Below, piece after piece: positions 8,517 to 18,210 of a DNA stretch of 64,000 nucleotides. This DNA is from an uncultured Vibrio sp. Lineage in GTDB: Bacteria; Pseudomonadota; Gammaproteobacteria; Enterobacterales; Vibrionaceae. Each line of letters opens with the position of its first letter. The first letter of the stretch is position 1. The position numbers were made by a program, and so were the translations under genes. The stretch is from the NCBI RefSeq assembly GCF_963675395.1, contig NZ_OY776223.1, positions 2,356,001 to 2,420,000 on the forward strand, given 5' to 3'. The notes beneath the pieces were generated by a model, which saw nothing but the letters and a program-made list of their open reading frames with translations, ran no database searches and was not told where the DNA came from.

Positions 8517-8948
8517 TCACTCTTCAACATAAAACTTCTGAGTGAATTGAAGCTTTCCTGAGCCTTTGTTTCCCGATTTTACATCAATATCGAAGGTAAA
8601 AGTTTCTTCATGAGTGACAGGCAGTTCCGCTAGGTAGTAAATGGCGTCACCCTCTTTGACTTCTCGGAAGGTTAACTGCTGAGTTTGACCAATCAGGTTC
8701 TTAGCTTGCCCAGCAACTTGTGCTTCTAACGCCGGTTTTCCCAGTGAGGCTCTGTCCAGCACACTAATATTGATGATGGCAAGATAGCCATTACGTTTGA
8801 TGTCATAGCTTCGCGCTATTTTAGGCGTCAAAAAGGTAGAGTTAAACGCCACGTAATGTACTTCGATGTCTTTCATGTTTTTGAACTGTTCAGCGAAAGT
8901 TGGGAAAGACAACAGGCTGATCAGTAATGCGGTAATCCATTTGTTCAT
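8517..8948 (-). CDS. DUF4426 domain secreted protein
   Basis: A 143-residue protein with a clear Sec signal peptide (MNKWITALLISLLSFPTFA, cleavage about 19/20) and a mature beta-rich domain of the DUF4426 family. It is probably periplasmic and its function is unknown. It lies between yggU and rdgB in the same orientation, 132 bp upstream of rdgB. There are no catalytic motifs to interpret. Vibrio genomes carry this gene at the same locus, which is why I trust it as a real gene. Confidence 0.85.
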   Translation of the reverse strand: MNKWITALLISLLSFPTFAEQFKNMKDIEVHYVAFNSTFLTPKIARSYDIKRNGYLAIINISVLDRASLGKPALEAQVAGQAKNLIGQTQQLTFREVKEGDAIYYLAELPVTHEETFTFDIDVKSGNKGSGKLQFTQKFYVEE

Positions 8949-9007
8949 TGTGAAATCCTCAAGGAGACACTTCCATTTAAGTTTAATTTAAATAACCGGC
9001 TCGAAGG

Positions 9008-9036
9008 TTAAATAAAAAGCCATCATAAGATGGCTT
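9008..9036 (-). terminator. Terminator overlapping the yggU stop codon
   Basis: On the minus strand AAGCCATC-TTAT-GATGGCTT is followed by TTTATTT. The stem includes the last codons and stop of yggU, so it probably ends the yggS-proC-yggT-yggU transcript. Confidence 0.8.
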
Positions 9037-9313
9037 CTATGTCAGTAGGTATCTGTGTGGGAGATTCTATCCGAATTTGTTTGTGTCGTCCCAGTTCGCC
9101 TTTTTCTATGTGAACCAAACCTTTAGCGACTTTAAACTGCTTAGCCAAGAACTTGGTGAGATGCGCATTGGCTTTACCATCGACAGGCGGCGCAGTAATG
9201 GCTATTTTTAACTCTTCGCCATGCAAGCCGACGATTTTATCGCGGCTTGCTTTGGGTTGAATATAGAGTCTTAGGACAATGTCCTCGCCATCGCGCCAAA
9301 CTGCGGCTGACAC
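9023..9313 (-). CDS. yggU: DUF167 family protein YggU
   Basis: A small 96-residue DUF167/YggU-family protein of unknown function. The conserved segments [15 protein letters not shown] (about 15-29) and [12 protein letters not shown] (about 41-52) are present. The start is GTG, overlapping the yggT stop by one base (TAGTG), which implies translational coupling. It is last in the yggS-proC-yggT-yggU cluster, an arrangement kept across gammaproteobacteria. Confidence 0.92.
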   Translation of the reverse strand: MSAAVWRDGEDIVLRLYIQPKASRDKIVGLHGEELKIAITAPPVDGKANAHLTKFLAKQFKVAKGLVHIEKGELGRHKQIRIESPTQIPTDIEAIL

Positions 9314-9870
9314 TACAGTTGGAACCAGATAGGGCCAATAATATCGCCCATCAGGAAGTTGGCGAATTGTAGACCAATAAACAGAACCAAGACGCTAAGA
9401 TCCAGACCACCGAATGCAGGAAGAATACGACGGATCGGCGCGCACATTGGTTCGGTTAGCTGGTGGAATACATATTCGATAGGGCTGCGGCCTTGGCTAA
9501 CCCAGCTTAGGATGGCACGGATCAGCAATACCCAGAATAACAAGCCGCCAGCGGCTTTAATCAGAGACAGTAAGCCCAGGAATAGGAACTCGATACTGAA
9601 AGACACTGAACCGCTAGATGCGATTAGGATCAGTGCAACGAACTTAAGTACACACAATAGATACGCAAAGAGAACAGTAGCCAGGTCAATATTACCGACA
9701 GACGGAATAATACGACGCAGAGGACCAATCACAGGCTGAGTAGCTTTAACGATAAATTGCGAGAAAGGATTGTAGAAGTCTGCGCGCGCAGCTTGCAACC
9801 AAATACGCAATATAACGACCATGATATACAGGTCAAATAGGGTTGAGATGAGAAAACTCATTGAATTCAT
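9313..9870 (-). CDS. yggT: YggT family inner-membrane protein
   Basis: A 185-residue integral membrane protein made of two YGGT repeats. Each has hydrophobic helices and the signature NPF(S)[19 protein letters not shown] (near 34-54) or its second form [16 protein letters not shown] (near 136-151). Members have been linked to osmotic stress and to assembly or division in other organisms; no mechanism can be inferred here. The start has a good position after proC. It overlaps yggU by one base. Confidence 0.93.
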   Translation of the reverse strand: MNSMSFLISTLFDLYIMVVILRIWLQAARADFYNPFSQFIVKATQPVIGPLRRIIPSVGNIDLATVLFAYLLCVLKFVALILIASSGSVSFSIEFLFLGLLSLIKAAGGLLFWVLLIRAILSWVSQGRSPIEYVFHQLTEPMCAPIRRILPAFGGLDLSVLVLFIGLQFANFLMGDIIGPIWFQL

Positions 9871-9923
9871 AAGGTACCCTTAACAAGTGGTGGATGGCTT
9901 TTTCTCTGTAAGCATCCAGATAA

Positions 9924-10742
9924 TTAAAATAGTTTTTCCATTTCTTCCGCACGAGCAACCGCTGCCTGCATTGCTTTTGCTACGATATCAGAAAGTTGAT
10001 GTTCGTTGAATGTGCGTAGTGCTTCTGCTGTTGTGCCACCTTTAGAGGTGACATTTTCACGTAATGTGGATAGCTCAGTCTCTGGATTATCTACAACCAT
10101 GCTTGCAGCACCTAATGCAGCTTGCTGAACCAGCAGACGAGCTGTGTCTTTATCAAAACCTTGCGCTATTGCTTCTGCTTGCATTGCTTCCATAAACAAG
10201 AAGAAGTAAGCCGGCGCGCTACCTGCAGCCGCAATCACGTTGTTGATGCCAGACTCTTGTTCTACCCAACACACTTTTCCTACCGCTTGCATTAATTGAG
10301 CGGCAAAGTCTTTATCTTGCTCAGTAACGTGTTGTGGAGCGAAAAGACCACTCATGCCTAAACCGAGTTGGGAAGGCGTATTTGGCATCACACGGACCAA
10401 GTTCAACTTAGTCGCTAGCATCTCATCTAAACGTGAACAATTAATGCCAGCCGCGATAGAAATCACTAATTTGTTACTGAAATCGACAGATTGCAGTGGT
10501 TTACATACTTCCGCCATCATTTGTGGTTTCACAGACAACACTACCACATCCGCTTCTGATGCAGCGAGGATGTTATCGCTAGTAGTACGGATGCCAAAAT
10601 CTTGCTCGAGTGGCAAGCGGCGTGTTTCTGAAGGGGCGGTTGCCACAATAGCTTGTGCCGGGTAACCATTTGAGACTAAGCCAGAAATAATGGCTCTCAC
10701 CATGTTACCTGCACCGATGAAGGCAATCTTTTTATGTTCCAT
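9924..10742 (-). CDS. proC: Pyrroline-5-carboxylate reductase
   Basis: ProC catalyses the last step of proline synthesis, the NAD(P)H-dependent reduction of P5C. The 272-residue protein has the Rossmann motif IGAGNM near 9-14 and the C-terminal ProC signature (LRENVTSKGGTTAEAL, about 232-247). The start at 10742 (MEHKK) matches the family; an in-frame ATG five codons upstream has no better ribosome site. It lies 121 bp past the yggS stop codon, in the usual yggS-proC-yggT order. Confidence 0.95.
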   Translation of the reverse strand: MEHKKIAFIGAGNMVRAIISGLVSNGYPAQAIVATAPSETRRLPLEQDFGIRTTSDNILAASEADVVVLSVKPQMMAEVCKPLQSVDFSNKLVISIAAGINCSRLDEMLATKLNLVRVMPNTPSQLGLGMSGLFAPQHVTEQDKDFAAQLMQAVGKVCWVEQESGINNVIAAAGSAPAYFFLFMEAMQAEAIAQGFDKDTARLLVQQAALGAASMVVDNPETELSTLRENVTSKGGTTAEALRTFNEHQLSDIVAKAMQAAVARAEEMEKLF

Positions 10743-10863
10743 TTGTCTGATTTCCATTGTGATACTTTACTATTTATAATGCATGGGTGTGCATAGTGAC
10801 AATTAAGTCTTACCGCTTAACTTTGTGAGGCGAATATTGAGCTTTTTCGCTTACTGGTAATGG

Positions 10864-11576
10864 CTATTCACTTTTTGAGTTATAGTCACGTGCGCCAAAA
10901 ATCGCCGTTCCTATGCGAACCATCGTGCTGCCAGCTTCTATCGCCGCCGTCATGTCGCCACTCATCCCCATGGACAATGTGTCGATGTCCGGATACTGCT
11001 GCTGAAGCGCTTGCTTCAATGCCGCCAGCTTCTGGAATTCATGAAGTTGTGCATCATAGTCCGATACGTTAGCAGGAATAGACATCAATCCTCTTAAGGT
11101 GAGGTTCGGAAGGCGAGAAATCAACTCAGCCAGTTCGAATATTTCTGCATCGGTTACGCCAGACTTTGAGTCTTCGCCACTGGTATTCACTTGAATCAGT
11201 ACCTGTAACGGCTTTAGTTCAGCAGGGCGTTGATCATTAAGGCGTTGCGCGATTTTTGCACGGTCAATGGTGTGAACCCAATCGAAATGTTCAGCGACAA
11301 GACGTGATTTATTGGACTGAATCGGGCCGATGAAGTGCCATTCTATGCAATTATCTGGATAATGCTGTGCAAAGTGCTGAACTTTATCCACGCCCTCTTG
11401 CACATAGTTTTCACCAATGCGGTTTGACCCGCTTGGTAAGCTTCAAGAATGGCTTCAACGGGTTTAGTTTTACTTACCGCTAGAAGTTGCACTGACTCCG
11501 GAGCACGACCGCATTTTTGCTCGTCGTTGCGAATTTGAGAGGTGATATGTTCAATATTTTGTTGAATACTACTCAT
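10864..11576 (-). pseudogene. yggS: PLP homeostasis protein YggS, frameshifted
   Basis: YggS binds pyridoxal phosphate and keeps the PLP pool and amino-acid levels balanced. The N-terminal part (from 11576) carries the PLP-lysine motif LLAVSKTKP. It then reads GQTALVKTMC where the family has GQTAFGENYVQ. The expected phrase resumes in another frame, giving NYVQEGVDKVQHF and a normal C-terminus including MGMSGDM and GTAIFGARDY. One T appears to be missing from a TTT run at about 11416-11417. Everything else is well conserved, so this is either a recent mutation or a sequencing error. No slippery site is seen. Confidence 0.88.
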
Positions 11577-11604
11577 AGCTGTACTTTAGACTTAAGGAAT
11601 TTAA

Positions 11605-12645
11605 ATGGATATCACTGAGTTACTGGATTTTAGTGTAAAACATAATGCCTCAGATCTACATCTTTCTGCAGGTGTAGCACCTATGGTCAGAATTGATGGT
11701 GATGTGAGAAAGCTCGGTATTCCAGCGTTTACACACCAAGAGGTACATCGCTTGGTGTTCGAAATAATGAATGACGCTCAACGCAGTGAGTTCGAAGAAA
11801 AACTCGAAGTCGACTTTTCTTTTGAACTACAGAACGTTGGTCGCTTTCGTGTCAACGCATTTAACCAGTCCCGCGGCTGCGCGGCGGTATTTCGTACCAT
11901 TCCAAGCAGCATACCAACGCTTGATCAACTTGAAGCGCCAGAAATCTTCAGCAAGATTGCCAGCGGGCAAAAAGGCTTAGTTCTGGTAACAGGGCCAACA
12001 GGCTCTGGTAAATCGACGACCCTAGCTGCCATTGTCGACTACATCAATCGTAATCACAATAAGCACATTCTCACAATTGAAGATCCAATTGAATTTGTTC
12101 ATACCAATAACAGATGTTTGATCAACCAGCGTGAAGTTCACCGTGACACTCACAGTTTCCAAAATGCGCTACGCAGTGCGTTGCGTGAGGACCCGGATGT
12201 CATCCTAGTTGGTGAGATGCGTGATAAAGAAACCATCAGCCTTGCATTGACCGCCGCAGAAACCGGTCATTTGGTTTTTGGAACGCTACACACCAGCTCA
12301 GCTGCAAAAACCATCGACCGTATTATCGATGTCTTTCCGGGTAGCGACAAAGACATGGTGCGTTCGATGTTGTCAGAATCGTTAAGTTCAGTGATTGCCC
12401 AGAAGTTACTTAAGCGTAATGGAGGTGGCCGAGTCGCTTGCCATGAGATCATGATGGCGACACCAGCGATCCGCAACCTGATTCGTGAAGATAAAGTCGC
12501 TCAGATGTATTCGATTATCCAAACCGGAGCGGCTCACGGAATGCAAACGATGGAGCAACACGCTCGTCAGTTATTAGCTCAAGGTATTGTTTCTCACGAA
12601 GAAGCCGACAGTAAAGTTGGGCTTGACGTACAGCAATTCTCGTAA
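11605..12645 (+). CDS. pilT: Type IV pilus retraction ATPase PilT
   Basis: PilT is the hexameric cytoplasmic ATPase that depolymerises type IV pili and so drives twitching and DNA uptake. The 346-residue protein has Walker A GPTGSGKST (130-138), Asp box EDPIEF (159-164), Walker B with Glu204 in ILVGEMRD, the His box GHLVFGTLHT (221-230) and the PilT-specific AIRNLIRE (288-295). Its ATG is only 28 bp from the start of the divergent yggS. pilU follows 30 bp downstream. Confidence 0.98.
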   Translation: MDITELLDFSVKHNASDLHLSAGVAPMVRIDGDVRKLGIPAFTHQEVHRLVFEIMNDAQRSEFEEKLEVDFSFELQNVGRFRVNAFNQSRGCAAVFRTIPSSIPTLDQLEAPEIFSKIASGQKGLVLVTGPTGSGKSTTLAAIVDYINRNHNKHILTIEDPIEFVHTNNRCLINQREVHRDTHSFQNALRSALREDPDVILVGEMRDKETISLALTAAETGHLVFGTLHTSSAAKTIDRIIDVFPGSDKDMVRSMLSESLSSVIAQKLLKRNGGGRVACHEIMMATPAIRNLIREDKVAQMYSIIQTGAAHGMQTMEQHARQLLAQGIVSHEEADSKVGLDVQQFS

Positions 12646-12675
12646 CATTCATATAAGTAAGGGTGAATACGGAAG

Positions 12676-13782
12676 ATGGATCTGAATAAATTTCTTGAAG
12701 GTATGTTGGCGCAGAAAGCGTCGGATCTTTATATCACTGTCGGCGCACCTATTTTGTTTCGAGTGGACGGTGAGTTGCGTCCGCAGGGTAATAAGCTGAC
12801 AGAAAATGATGTGGCTCAGTTATTAGACAATGCGATGGAGCCAGAGCGTCGTCAGGAGTTTCGGAAAAGTCGTGAATCCAACTTTGCTATCGTCAGAGAC
12901 TGTGGTCGATTCCGTGTCAGTGCTTTTTTCCAGCGAGAATTACCGGGTGCAGTGATTCGTCGTATTGAAACTGAAATCCCTACTTTTGAACAGTTAAAGC
13001 TGCCTTTAGTGTTGCAAGATTTAGCGATCGCCAAGCGAGGTTTAGTACTGGTGGTTGGTGCAACAGGCTCGGGTAAGTCAACTACCATGGCGGCGATGAC
13101 GGGCTACCGAAACAGCAACAAAACCGGGCATATTCTGACGGTAGAAGATCCGATTGAATTTGTGCACGAACACCAGCGTTGTATCGTCACTCAGCGTGAA
13201 GTGGGTTTAGATACAGAAAGTTACGAAGTGGCACTGAAAAACTCCCTGCGACAGGCTCCGGATATGATTTTGATCGGCGAAATCCGTAGTAGAGAGACCA
13301 TGGAATATGCGATGACCTTTGCTGAAACCGGCCATTTGTGTATGGCGACTCTCCACGCGAACAACGCCAACCAAGCGTTAGAACGTATTCTTCATTTGGT
13401 GCCCAAAGATCAAAAAGAGCAGTTCTTGTTTGATCTTTCTATGAACTTAAAAGGGGTGATTGGCCAGCAGTTGATCCGCGATAAAAGTGGCCAGGGACGT
13501 CATGGCGTGTTTGAGATCTTATTGAATAGCCCGCGAGTATCGGATCTGATCCGTCGAGGCGATCTGTATGAATTGAAGTCGACCATGGCTCGATCAAACG
13601 AGTTTGGTATGCTGACCTTTGACCAGTCGCTTTACAAGTTAGTGATGCAAGGGAAAATCAGTGAAGAAGATGCATTACACAGTGCAGATTCGGCAAATGA
13701 TCTGCGTCTCATGTTGAAAACTCAACGTGGAGAGCCTCTGGCAACAGGCAGTTTGGCGAACGTTAAGATTGATATGGATTAG
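12676..13782 (+). CDS. pilU: PilT-dependent retraction ATPase PilU
   Basis: A PilT paralogue that helps PilT generate force in pilus retraction. The 368-residue protein has Walker A GATGSGKST (128-136), Walker B ILIGEIRS and the His box GHLCMATLHA. It lacks the AIRNLIRE box of PilT, having SPRVSDLIRRG at the matching place. It is followed by a strong bidirectional terminator shared with the convergent ruvX. Confidence 0.96.
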   Translation: MDLNKFLEGMLAQKASDLYITVGAPILFRVDGELRPQGNKLTENDVAQLLDNAMEPERRQEFRKSRESNFAIVRDCGRFRVSAFFQRELPGAVIRRIETEIPTFEQLKLPLVLQDLAIAKRGLVLVVGATGSGKSTTMAAMTGYRNSNKTGHILTVEDPIEFVHEHQRCIVTQREVGLDTESYEVALKNSLRQAPDMILIGEIRSRETMEYAMTFAETGHLCMATLHANNANQALERILHLVPKDQKEQFLFDLSMNLKGVIGQQLIRDKSGQGRHGVFEILLNSPRVSDLIRRGDLYELKSTMARSNEFGMLTFDQSLYKLVMQGKISEEDALHSADSANDLRLMLKTQRGEPLATGSLANVKIDMD

Positions 13783-13797
13783 GACGTGACAGGCAAT

Positions 13798-13830
13798 AAA
13801 AAGGTTGGCACAAGCCAACCTTTTCTTTTT
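13798..13830. terminator. Bidirectional terminator between pilU and ruvX
   Basis: AAAAGGTTGGC-ACAA-GCCAACCTTTT followed by CTTTTT on the plus strand and by TTATTG on the minus strand. It separates convergent transcription units. Confidence 0.9.
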
Positions 13831-13838
13831 GAAACAAT

Positions 13839-14264
13839 TTACTCATTCCAAAGGTTTTCAAACCAGCTTTCTAGAATGACGACCGCAGATTGACAATCGA
13901 TATTCCCTTTCGACAGCGCTTTATAGCCACCCATTTCGAATAGGTCTGCACGAGCTTCTGCCGTGGACAAACGTTCATCGTGAAGCTCGACTGGTAAGCC
14001 ATAACGACCTTGTAGACGATTAGCAAACTTCTTCGCGCGTGGAGTAATGGTTTCCAAGTCTTTACCGTGTAGGTCTGTTGGTAAACCCACAACCAATAAA
14101 TCTGGTTGCCATTCTTTGATTTGTTTTTCGATGTCGTCCCAGTTTGGAATGCCATCATTGGCTTTGAAAGCCTTGAGCGGAGAAGCGGTACCGGTAATTT
14201 CCTGGCCAATCGCGCTGCCGATGCTTTTGGTTCCAAAATCAAAAGCCATAATTGTACGTGACAT
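13839..14264 (-). CDS. ruvX: Holliday junction resolvase-like / pre-16S rRNA nuclease YqgF
   Basis: RuvX/YqgF is an RNase H-fold protein implicated in maturing the 5' end of 16S rRNA. The 141-residue protein has the first acidic residue in FDFGTKSIG, the HDERLST motif near 100 and the last acidic residue in GNIDCQSAV near 127. The ATG at 14264 is used; a TTG four codons upstream is unlikely. It lies 41 bp after yqgE, at the end of the rsmE-gshB-yqgE-ruvX cluster. Confidence 0.94.
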   Translation of the reverse strand: MSRTIMAFDFGTKSIGSAIGQEITGTASPLKAFKANDGIPNWDDIEKQIKEWQPDLLVVGLPTDLHGKDLETITPRAKKFANRLQGRYGLPVELHDERLSTAEARADLFEMGGYKALSKGNIDCQSAVVILESWFENLWNE

Positions 14265-14305
14265 AAGGTGTCTCAAATCTCAATCTAGGGGAACAGTCTG
14301 CTTTA

Positions 14306-14875
14306 TCAGGCATGTCCTGCATCAGAAGACAGCTGACTCGGATCGATCCCCAGTTTTTCTACTGCTTTTTTCCAACGGTCTGTAATTGGAGTATCAAAGA
14401 TGATTTCTGGCGTCGCCTCAATGGTCAGCCAGGAGTTTTCAACTAACTCATTTTCCAACTGTCCAGCACTCCAACCTGCGTAGCCCAAAGCAACTAAATA
14501 GTCACTCGGTTCTGCTTCGGTACCCAACACGGTAAGAATATCTCGCGAGGTTGTCACGGCAAGATCATCGGTCATCTGAATACTAGATTCATAGTAATCT
14601 TTCGGTTTATGCAGAATAAAACCCCGATCTTCTGAGATCGGACCGCCGTTGTATACAGGCTTGTCTAGGCTAGCTTCGAACAAGCGCGGGTGTACCGGTT
14701 GCACTTTGACTTGCTTAAGCATGTTACCCACAGTGATATCGACCGGCGCATTGATTATCAACCCCATTGCGCCTTCTTCGTTGTGCTCGCAAACGTAGAT
14801 AACGCTGTTCTGAAAGTAGGGATCTTTCATTCCAGGCATGGCAACTAAAAAATGGTTTGTGAGGTTCATATTCAT
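14306..14875 (-). CDS. yqgE: UPF0301 (AlgH/YqgE) family protein
   Basis: A 189-residue cytoplasmic protein of the UPF0301 family with no firmly established activity. Family features include [22 protein letters not shown] at the N-terminus, GAMGLIIN near 36-43 and [15 protein letters not shown] near 126-140. Two close ATGs are possible: the one at 14875 has AAGGA about 6 bases upstream, and the one at 14869 gives the usual annotated MNLTN start. It lies between gshB and ruvX, as in most gammaproteobacteria. Confidence 0.92.
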   Translation of the reverse strand: MNMNLTNHFLVAMPGMKDPYFQNSVIYVCEHNEEGAMGLIINAPVDITVGNMLKQVKVQPVHPRLFEASLDKPVYNGGPISEDRGFILHKPKDYYESSIQMTDDLAVTTSRDILTVLGTEAEPSDYLVALGYAGWSAGQLENELVENSWLTIEATPEIIFDTPITDRWKKAVEKLGIDPSQLSSDAGHA

Positions 14876-14983
14876 ACTGATCCTTACGACTCAGAAGTAG
14901 ACTTAAGCAAATTGGCATTATATGCATGAATTTGCTTAAGTTATCATTTTTGGCTCTCTACTATAACTTTACTATATATTTAG

Positions 14984-15934
14984 TTATTCGCTCTTAAGTC
15001 TACGTTCAATTGCATCCATTAGTTTGCCAGTGATTGAAACGTCAAATGCCGCTTCGATCTCACGGATACACGTAGGGCTGGTTACGTTGATTTCTGTCAG
15101 CTTATCGCCAATCACATCAAGGCCCACAAAAATAAGCCCTTTTTCTTTCAGAGTTGGGGCTACGGTTTGGGCTATTTTTATGTCTGTCTCACTGAGAGGA
15201 CGAGCTTCACCCGTGCCTCCAGCTGCAAGGTTACCACGCGTTTCGCCTTTCGCAGGAATGCGTGCCAGGCAGTACGGCATTGGCTCACCATCGACTACGA
15301 GAATACGTTTATCGCCATTGCTGATATCAGGCACGAAAGTTTGTGCCATCGCGTAATTCTGACCATGGTTAGTCAGCGTTTCGATGATCACTGATACGTT
15401 TGGATCGTTCTCTTTCACGCGGAAAATAGACGCACCACCCATGCCATCAAGAGGCTTTAAGATCACATCGCCGTGCTCTTCACGGAATGCTTTAATCTTT
15501 TCGGCTTTACGAGTCACGATGGTTGTTGGCGTTAATTCTGGGAACCATGCCGTAAATAGCTTCTCGTTACAGTCACGCAAGCTCTGAGGTTTGTTGACGA
15601 TTAATGTGCCTTGCTCTTCTGCACGCTCAAGAATGTATGTCGCGTAGATGTACTCAGTGTCAAACGGAGGATCTTTACGCATCAGAACAGCGTCTAACTC
15701 AGACAGCTCGATAGTTTGTTCTGATTTGAACTCGTACCAGCCGTTTGGATCTTCTTTCAGTTCGACCACTTTAGTGTCGGCAATAGCGACACCTTGGTCG
15801 AGGTGAAGATCATTCATTTCCATGTAGTGGATTTCGTAGCCGCGGCGTTGCGCTTCAAGCATCATGGCAAAGCTAGAGTCTTTCTTGATGTTAATGGACG
15901 AAATTGGGTCCATAACAATACCGAGTTTGATCAT
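14984..15934 (-). CDS. gshB: Glutathione synthetase
   Basis: GshB is an ATP-grasp ligase joining gamma-glutamylcysteine and glycine to make glutathione. The 316-residue protein begins MIKLGIVMDPISSI, has the ATP-binding DGMGGASIFRV loop near 163-173 and ends in the substrate/Mg segment EINVTSPTCIREIE near 290. Length and motifs are normal. It begins 14 bp after the rsmE stop codon and is probably in one operon with rsmE, yqgE and ruvX. Confidence 0.97.
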   Translation of the reverse strand: MIKLGIVMDPISSINIKKDSSFAMMLEAQRRGYEIHYMEMNDLHLDQGVAIADTKVVELKEDPNGWYEFKSEQTIELSELDAVLMRKDPPFDTEYIYATYILERAEEQGTLIVNKPQSLRDCNEKLFTAWFPELTPTTIVTRKAEKIKAFREEHGDVILKPLDGMGGASIFRVKENDPNVSVIIETLTNHGQNYAMAQTFVPDISNGDKRILVVDGEPMPYCLARIPAKGETRGNLAAGGTGEARPLSETDIKIAQTVAPTLKEKGLIFVGLDVIGDKLTEINVTSPTCIREIEAAFDVSITGKLMDAIERRLKSE

Positions 15935-15948
15935 TATTTTTCTCCGTT

Positions 15949-16680
15949 TTAACCAAGATCGCCGAAACGAACTTGTAAAGCTGTAATTGCGGTCAGAGCC
16001 GCTGTTTCGGTGCGCAGCACTCGCGGACCGAGAAGCGTCTCTTCAAATTGGTATTCGCGAGTCATGTCGATTTCTTCAGACGACAACCCGCCTTCTGGGC
16101 CGATCAGCAGACGCACTTTTTCAACCGGTGTTGGTAGGGTGTTGATCGAGTATTTGGCGCGAGGGTGAAGGTTGAGCTTCAGTCCATCGTACTCTTCTTT
16201 GCTCCACTCTTCCAAGCTCATGATTGGGCGAACTTCCGGAACGATGTTACGTCCACACTGTTCACAAGCACTGATGGCGATTTTCTGCCATTGGGCCAGT
16301 TTTTTCTCAAATCGTTTTTGATCGAGCTTCACGCCACAACGTTCTGAAACAAGTGGAGTGATGGTGTTAACCCCAAGCTCTACCGACTTTTGAATAGTGA
16401 ACTCCATCTTGTCACCACGTGAAATCACTTGTCCTAAGTGGAGATCTAAAGGGGACTCGATGCTGTTCTCGACGCGTTCAGTGATGTTGACCAGGACATT
16501 CTTTTTACTGACTTCGGTGAGAACTGCCGGGAACTCTGCGCCACTGCCATCAAATAGGAGAACTTCCTGGCCTTCCTTCATCCGAAGTACGCGGCCAATA
16601 TGGCCAGCGGCGTCCTCACTTAAAGGGGTGGTACCAAGTTGGTGAATGGTTTCTGGATGATAAATTCGAGGGATACGCAT
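15949..16680 (-). CDS. rsmE: 16S rRNA (uracil1498-N3)-methyltransferase
   Basis: RsmE is a SPOUT-fold methyltransferase for m3U1498 in 16S rRNA. The 243-residue protein has an N-terminal PUA-like region ([10 protein letters not shown]) and the SPOUT knot motifs [14 protein letters not shown] near 192-205 and [12 protein letters not shown] near 217-228. It is the first gene of the rsmE-gshB-yqgE-ruvX group, 14 bp ahead of gshB. Confidence 0.96.
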   Translation of the reverse strand: MRIPRIYHPETIHQLGTTPLSEDAAGHIGRVLRMKEGQEVLLFDGSGAEFPAVLTEVSKKNVLVNITERVENSIESPLDLHLGQVISRGDKMEFTIQKSVELGVNTITPLVSERCGVKLDQKRFEKKLAQWQKIAISACEQCGRNIVPEVRPIMSLEEWSKEEYDGLKLNLHPRAKYSINTLPTPVEKVRLLIGPEGGLSSEEIDMTREYQFEETLLGPRVLRTETAALTAITALQVRFGDLG

Positions 16681-16747
16681 GAGATTTCCGGCAAGAGATA
16701 AACTTAGTTCCTAACATGGATGCTTTCCATCGAAAAAACAAGGGGCA

Positions 16748-16782
16748 AGAGGCGTTTCAGTTGGAGTTAATGAAACGCCTTA
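16748..16782 (-). terminator. Probable endonuclease gene terminator
   Basis: A ten-bp perfect stem AGGCGTTTCA / TGAAACGCCT with an 11-base loop, 39 bp past the endA stop codon. On the minus strand it is followed by CTTGCCCCTTG then TTTTTT, so the T run is displaced and the call is tentative. Confidence 0.45.
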
Positions 16783-16818
16783 AACAGGAAAGACAGTGAT
16801 GGTCGCTGTTGGTGATGA

Positions 16819-17514
16819 TTACAGCGTGTGACAGGCCTCTTGAACAAATGGATTATGGTTGCCTTGTACTTCGGCAATGCGTTTGTCACGTTCGCACTCC
16901 CACCTATCAGCAGAGTAGGTTTTGTTCCATGCACTCATTAGTTGAGTTTGTTGCTTGGATAGTTTGAAACCATATTCTTTGCTCATATAAAGGTAGGTAC
17001 GAGCAATTGAACCGCGTGCTCGATCGGGTGGCATGACTTTACGTTGCTTGAAGTTTACTTGAACTTCGCAACGTCCATAGGTTACACCATCGATCCCATT
17101 CCACTGATTGAAATTGTAGTTAGATCGATCACCATTGACTTCACCAATTGCTGGGGTCAGGTTATGCAGATCGGCTTCCATTGAACGGAATATCTTGTCA
17201 TGACGTGTGCAGTTTTTGCGTCCGCCGTTTTGCCAGCATTGCCGTTGGTGTCCAAATTGCCAAGCAGGAACGACGTGTTCCCACTCGATGCGTGAGGCGC
17301 GTCTCTCTTGTTTTCGAACTTGGTAGCCACAAGAGTTAAGGTCAGGCAGCCCCTTTTTGCCTTGCCAATGAATATTGCAACCACAGTAGAAGCTGGTGGG
17401 ATGATCTTGATAGATTTTTACTGCTTCACGCTTAGCGGCTGAAAAGGAACTTGGGGGCGCGGCCACAGCGGCGCTGGACAGTGCGAGAATAAATAAAGAG
17501 AGCAGATATTTCAT
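16819..17514 (-). CDS. endA: Secreted endonuclease I (Dns/Vvn type)
   Basis: A periplasmic or extracellular nuclease that degrades DNA, homologous to V. cholerae Dns and V. vulnificus Vvn. The 231-residue precursor has a Sec signal ([19 protein letters not shown]) and catalytic His80 in [11 protein letters not shown]. Metal-binding residues lie in the [21 protein letters not shown] segment, and eight cysteines suggest disulfides. The ATG at 17514 is chosen because the signal peptide starts there; an upstream in-frame start adds an unlikely extension. In V. cholerae this nuclease limits natural transformation and is repressed by HapR at high cell density; that link is not visible here. Confidence 0.95.
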   Translation of the reverse strand: MKYLLSLFILALSSAAVAAPPSSFSAAKREAVKIYQDHPTSFYCGCNIHWQGKKGLPDLNSCGYQVRKQERRASRIEWEHVVPAWQFGHQRQCWQNGGRKNCTRHDKIFRSMEADLHNLTPAIGEVNGDRSNYNFNQWNGIDGVTYGRCEVQVNFKQRKVMPPDRARGSIARTYLYMSKEYGFKLSKQQTQLMSAWNKTYSADRWECERDKRIAEVQGNHNPFVQEACHTL

Positions 17515-17647
17515 GGTTAAAGTCTTTAAAAAGTATGACTTTATCCATTCTATCACTCAGATATTAGCTTTCGTAATAAGCAAGTTAATAATAAAAAAGA
17601 AATGTTGGTCAATCTTTTCAACGCGGGTGGGAGAATTGAGTGAGAGA

Positions 17648-18145
17648 CTAAGTAAGCTGAACGCCCGTGAAGTTAAGAGGCTGTCGACATTTTTGACATG
17701 AATACACGGCTTGTTTGCGAAGTACTTTGTTATGACGGCGAACGGACAGTGGATACGTTGTGCAGCAACAACGGTACTCGAAGGTTTTGCCTTGAACAGA
17801 AGAGACTTCGAAACTATGTGTGGTTTTGGCCGGAACGTTAAAGACGGATTCCATTACATTTTGCCACTCTTTGCCATGAGGCCGGACGCGACCGTATAGC
17901 TGATACGTGATTAAGTGGGCAACCTCATGCGGTATCACTTCTTGTAAGAACGCTTGGGTGTTTTCTTTAAATAAAACCGGGTTGAGACGAATTTCGTTGA
18001 GCTGAAGATACGCTTTACCGGCCGCTTTACCACGCACAGTAAACGCAATGTCAGGAAGAGGGAATGAGCGCTTAAAAGCATGTTCAGCTAATGCGATGTA
18101 GTGTGCCATCACCTGTTTTGCTTGGTAGCTTAGTTCTATGTCCAC
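17648..18145 (-). CDS. sprT: SprT family zinc metalloprotease-like protein
   Basis: A 165-residue SprT-like protein. The HEVAH zinc motif (near residues 73-77 in [13 protein letters not shown]) resembles eukaryotic Spartan proteases. A C-terminal zinc ribbon with paired cysteines (YRCCC ... YSCQKC) follows. The bacterial role is not well defined. It lies upstream of the endonuclease gene, an order shared with E. coli (sprT-endA), and downstream of a terminator that ends the DUF2189 gene. Confidence 0.93.
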   Translation of the reverse strand: MDIELSYQAKQVMAHYIALAEHAFKRSFPLPDIAFTVRGKAAGKAYLQLNEIRLNPVLFKENTQAFLQEVIPHEVAHLITYQLYGRVRPHGKEWQNVMESVFNVPAKTTHSFEVSSVQGKTFEYRCCCTTYPLSVRRHNKVLRKQAVYSCQKCRQPLNFTGVQLT

Positions 18146-18162
18146 TCTTTCCTCACCAATTC

Positions 18163-18191
18163 AATAAAAAGCCCCCGCAGTTGCGAGGGCT
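18163..18191 (-). terminator. Terminator of the DUF2189 gene
   Basis: On the minus strand AGCCCTCGCA and TGCGGGGGCT form a strong stem followed by TTTTTATT, just past the DUF2189 stop codon and before sprT. Confidence 0.88.
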
Positions 18192-18210
18192 GGATCATAG
18201 CATTACTGAT

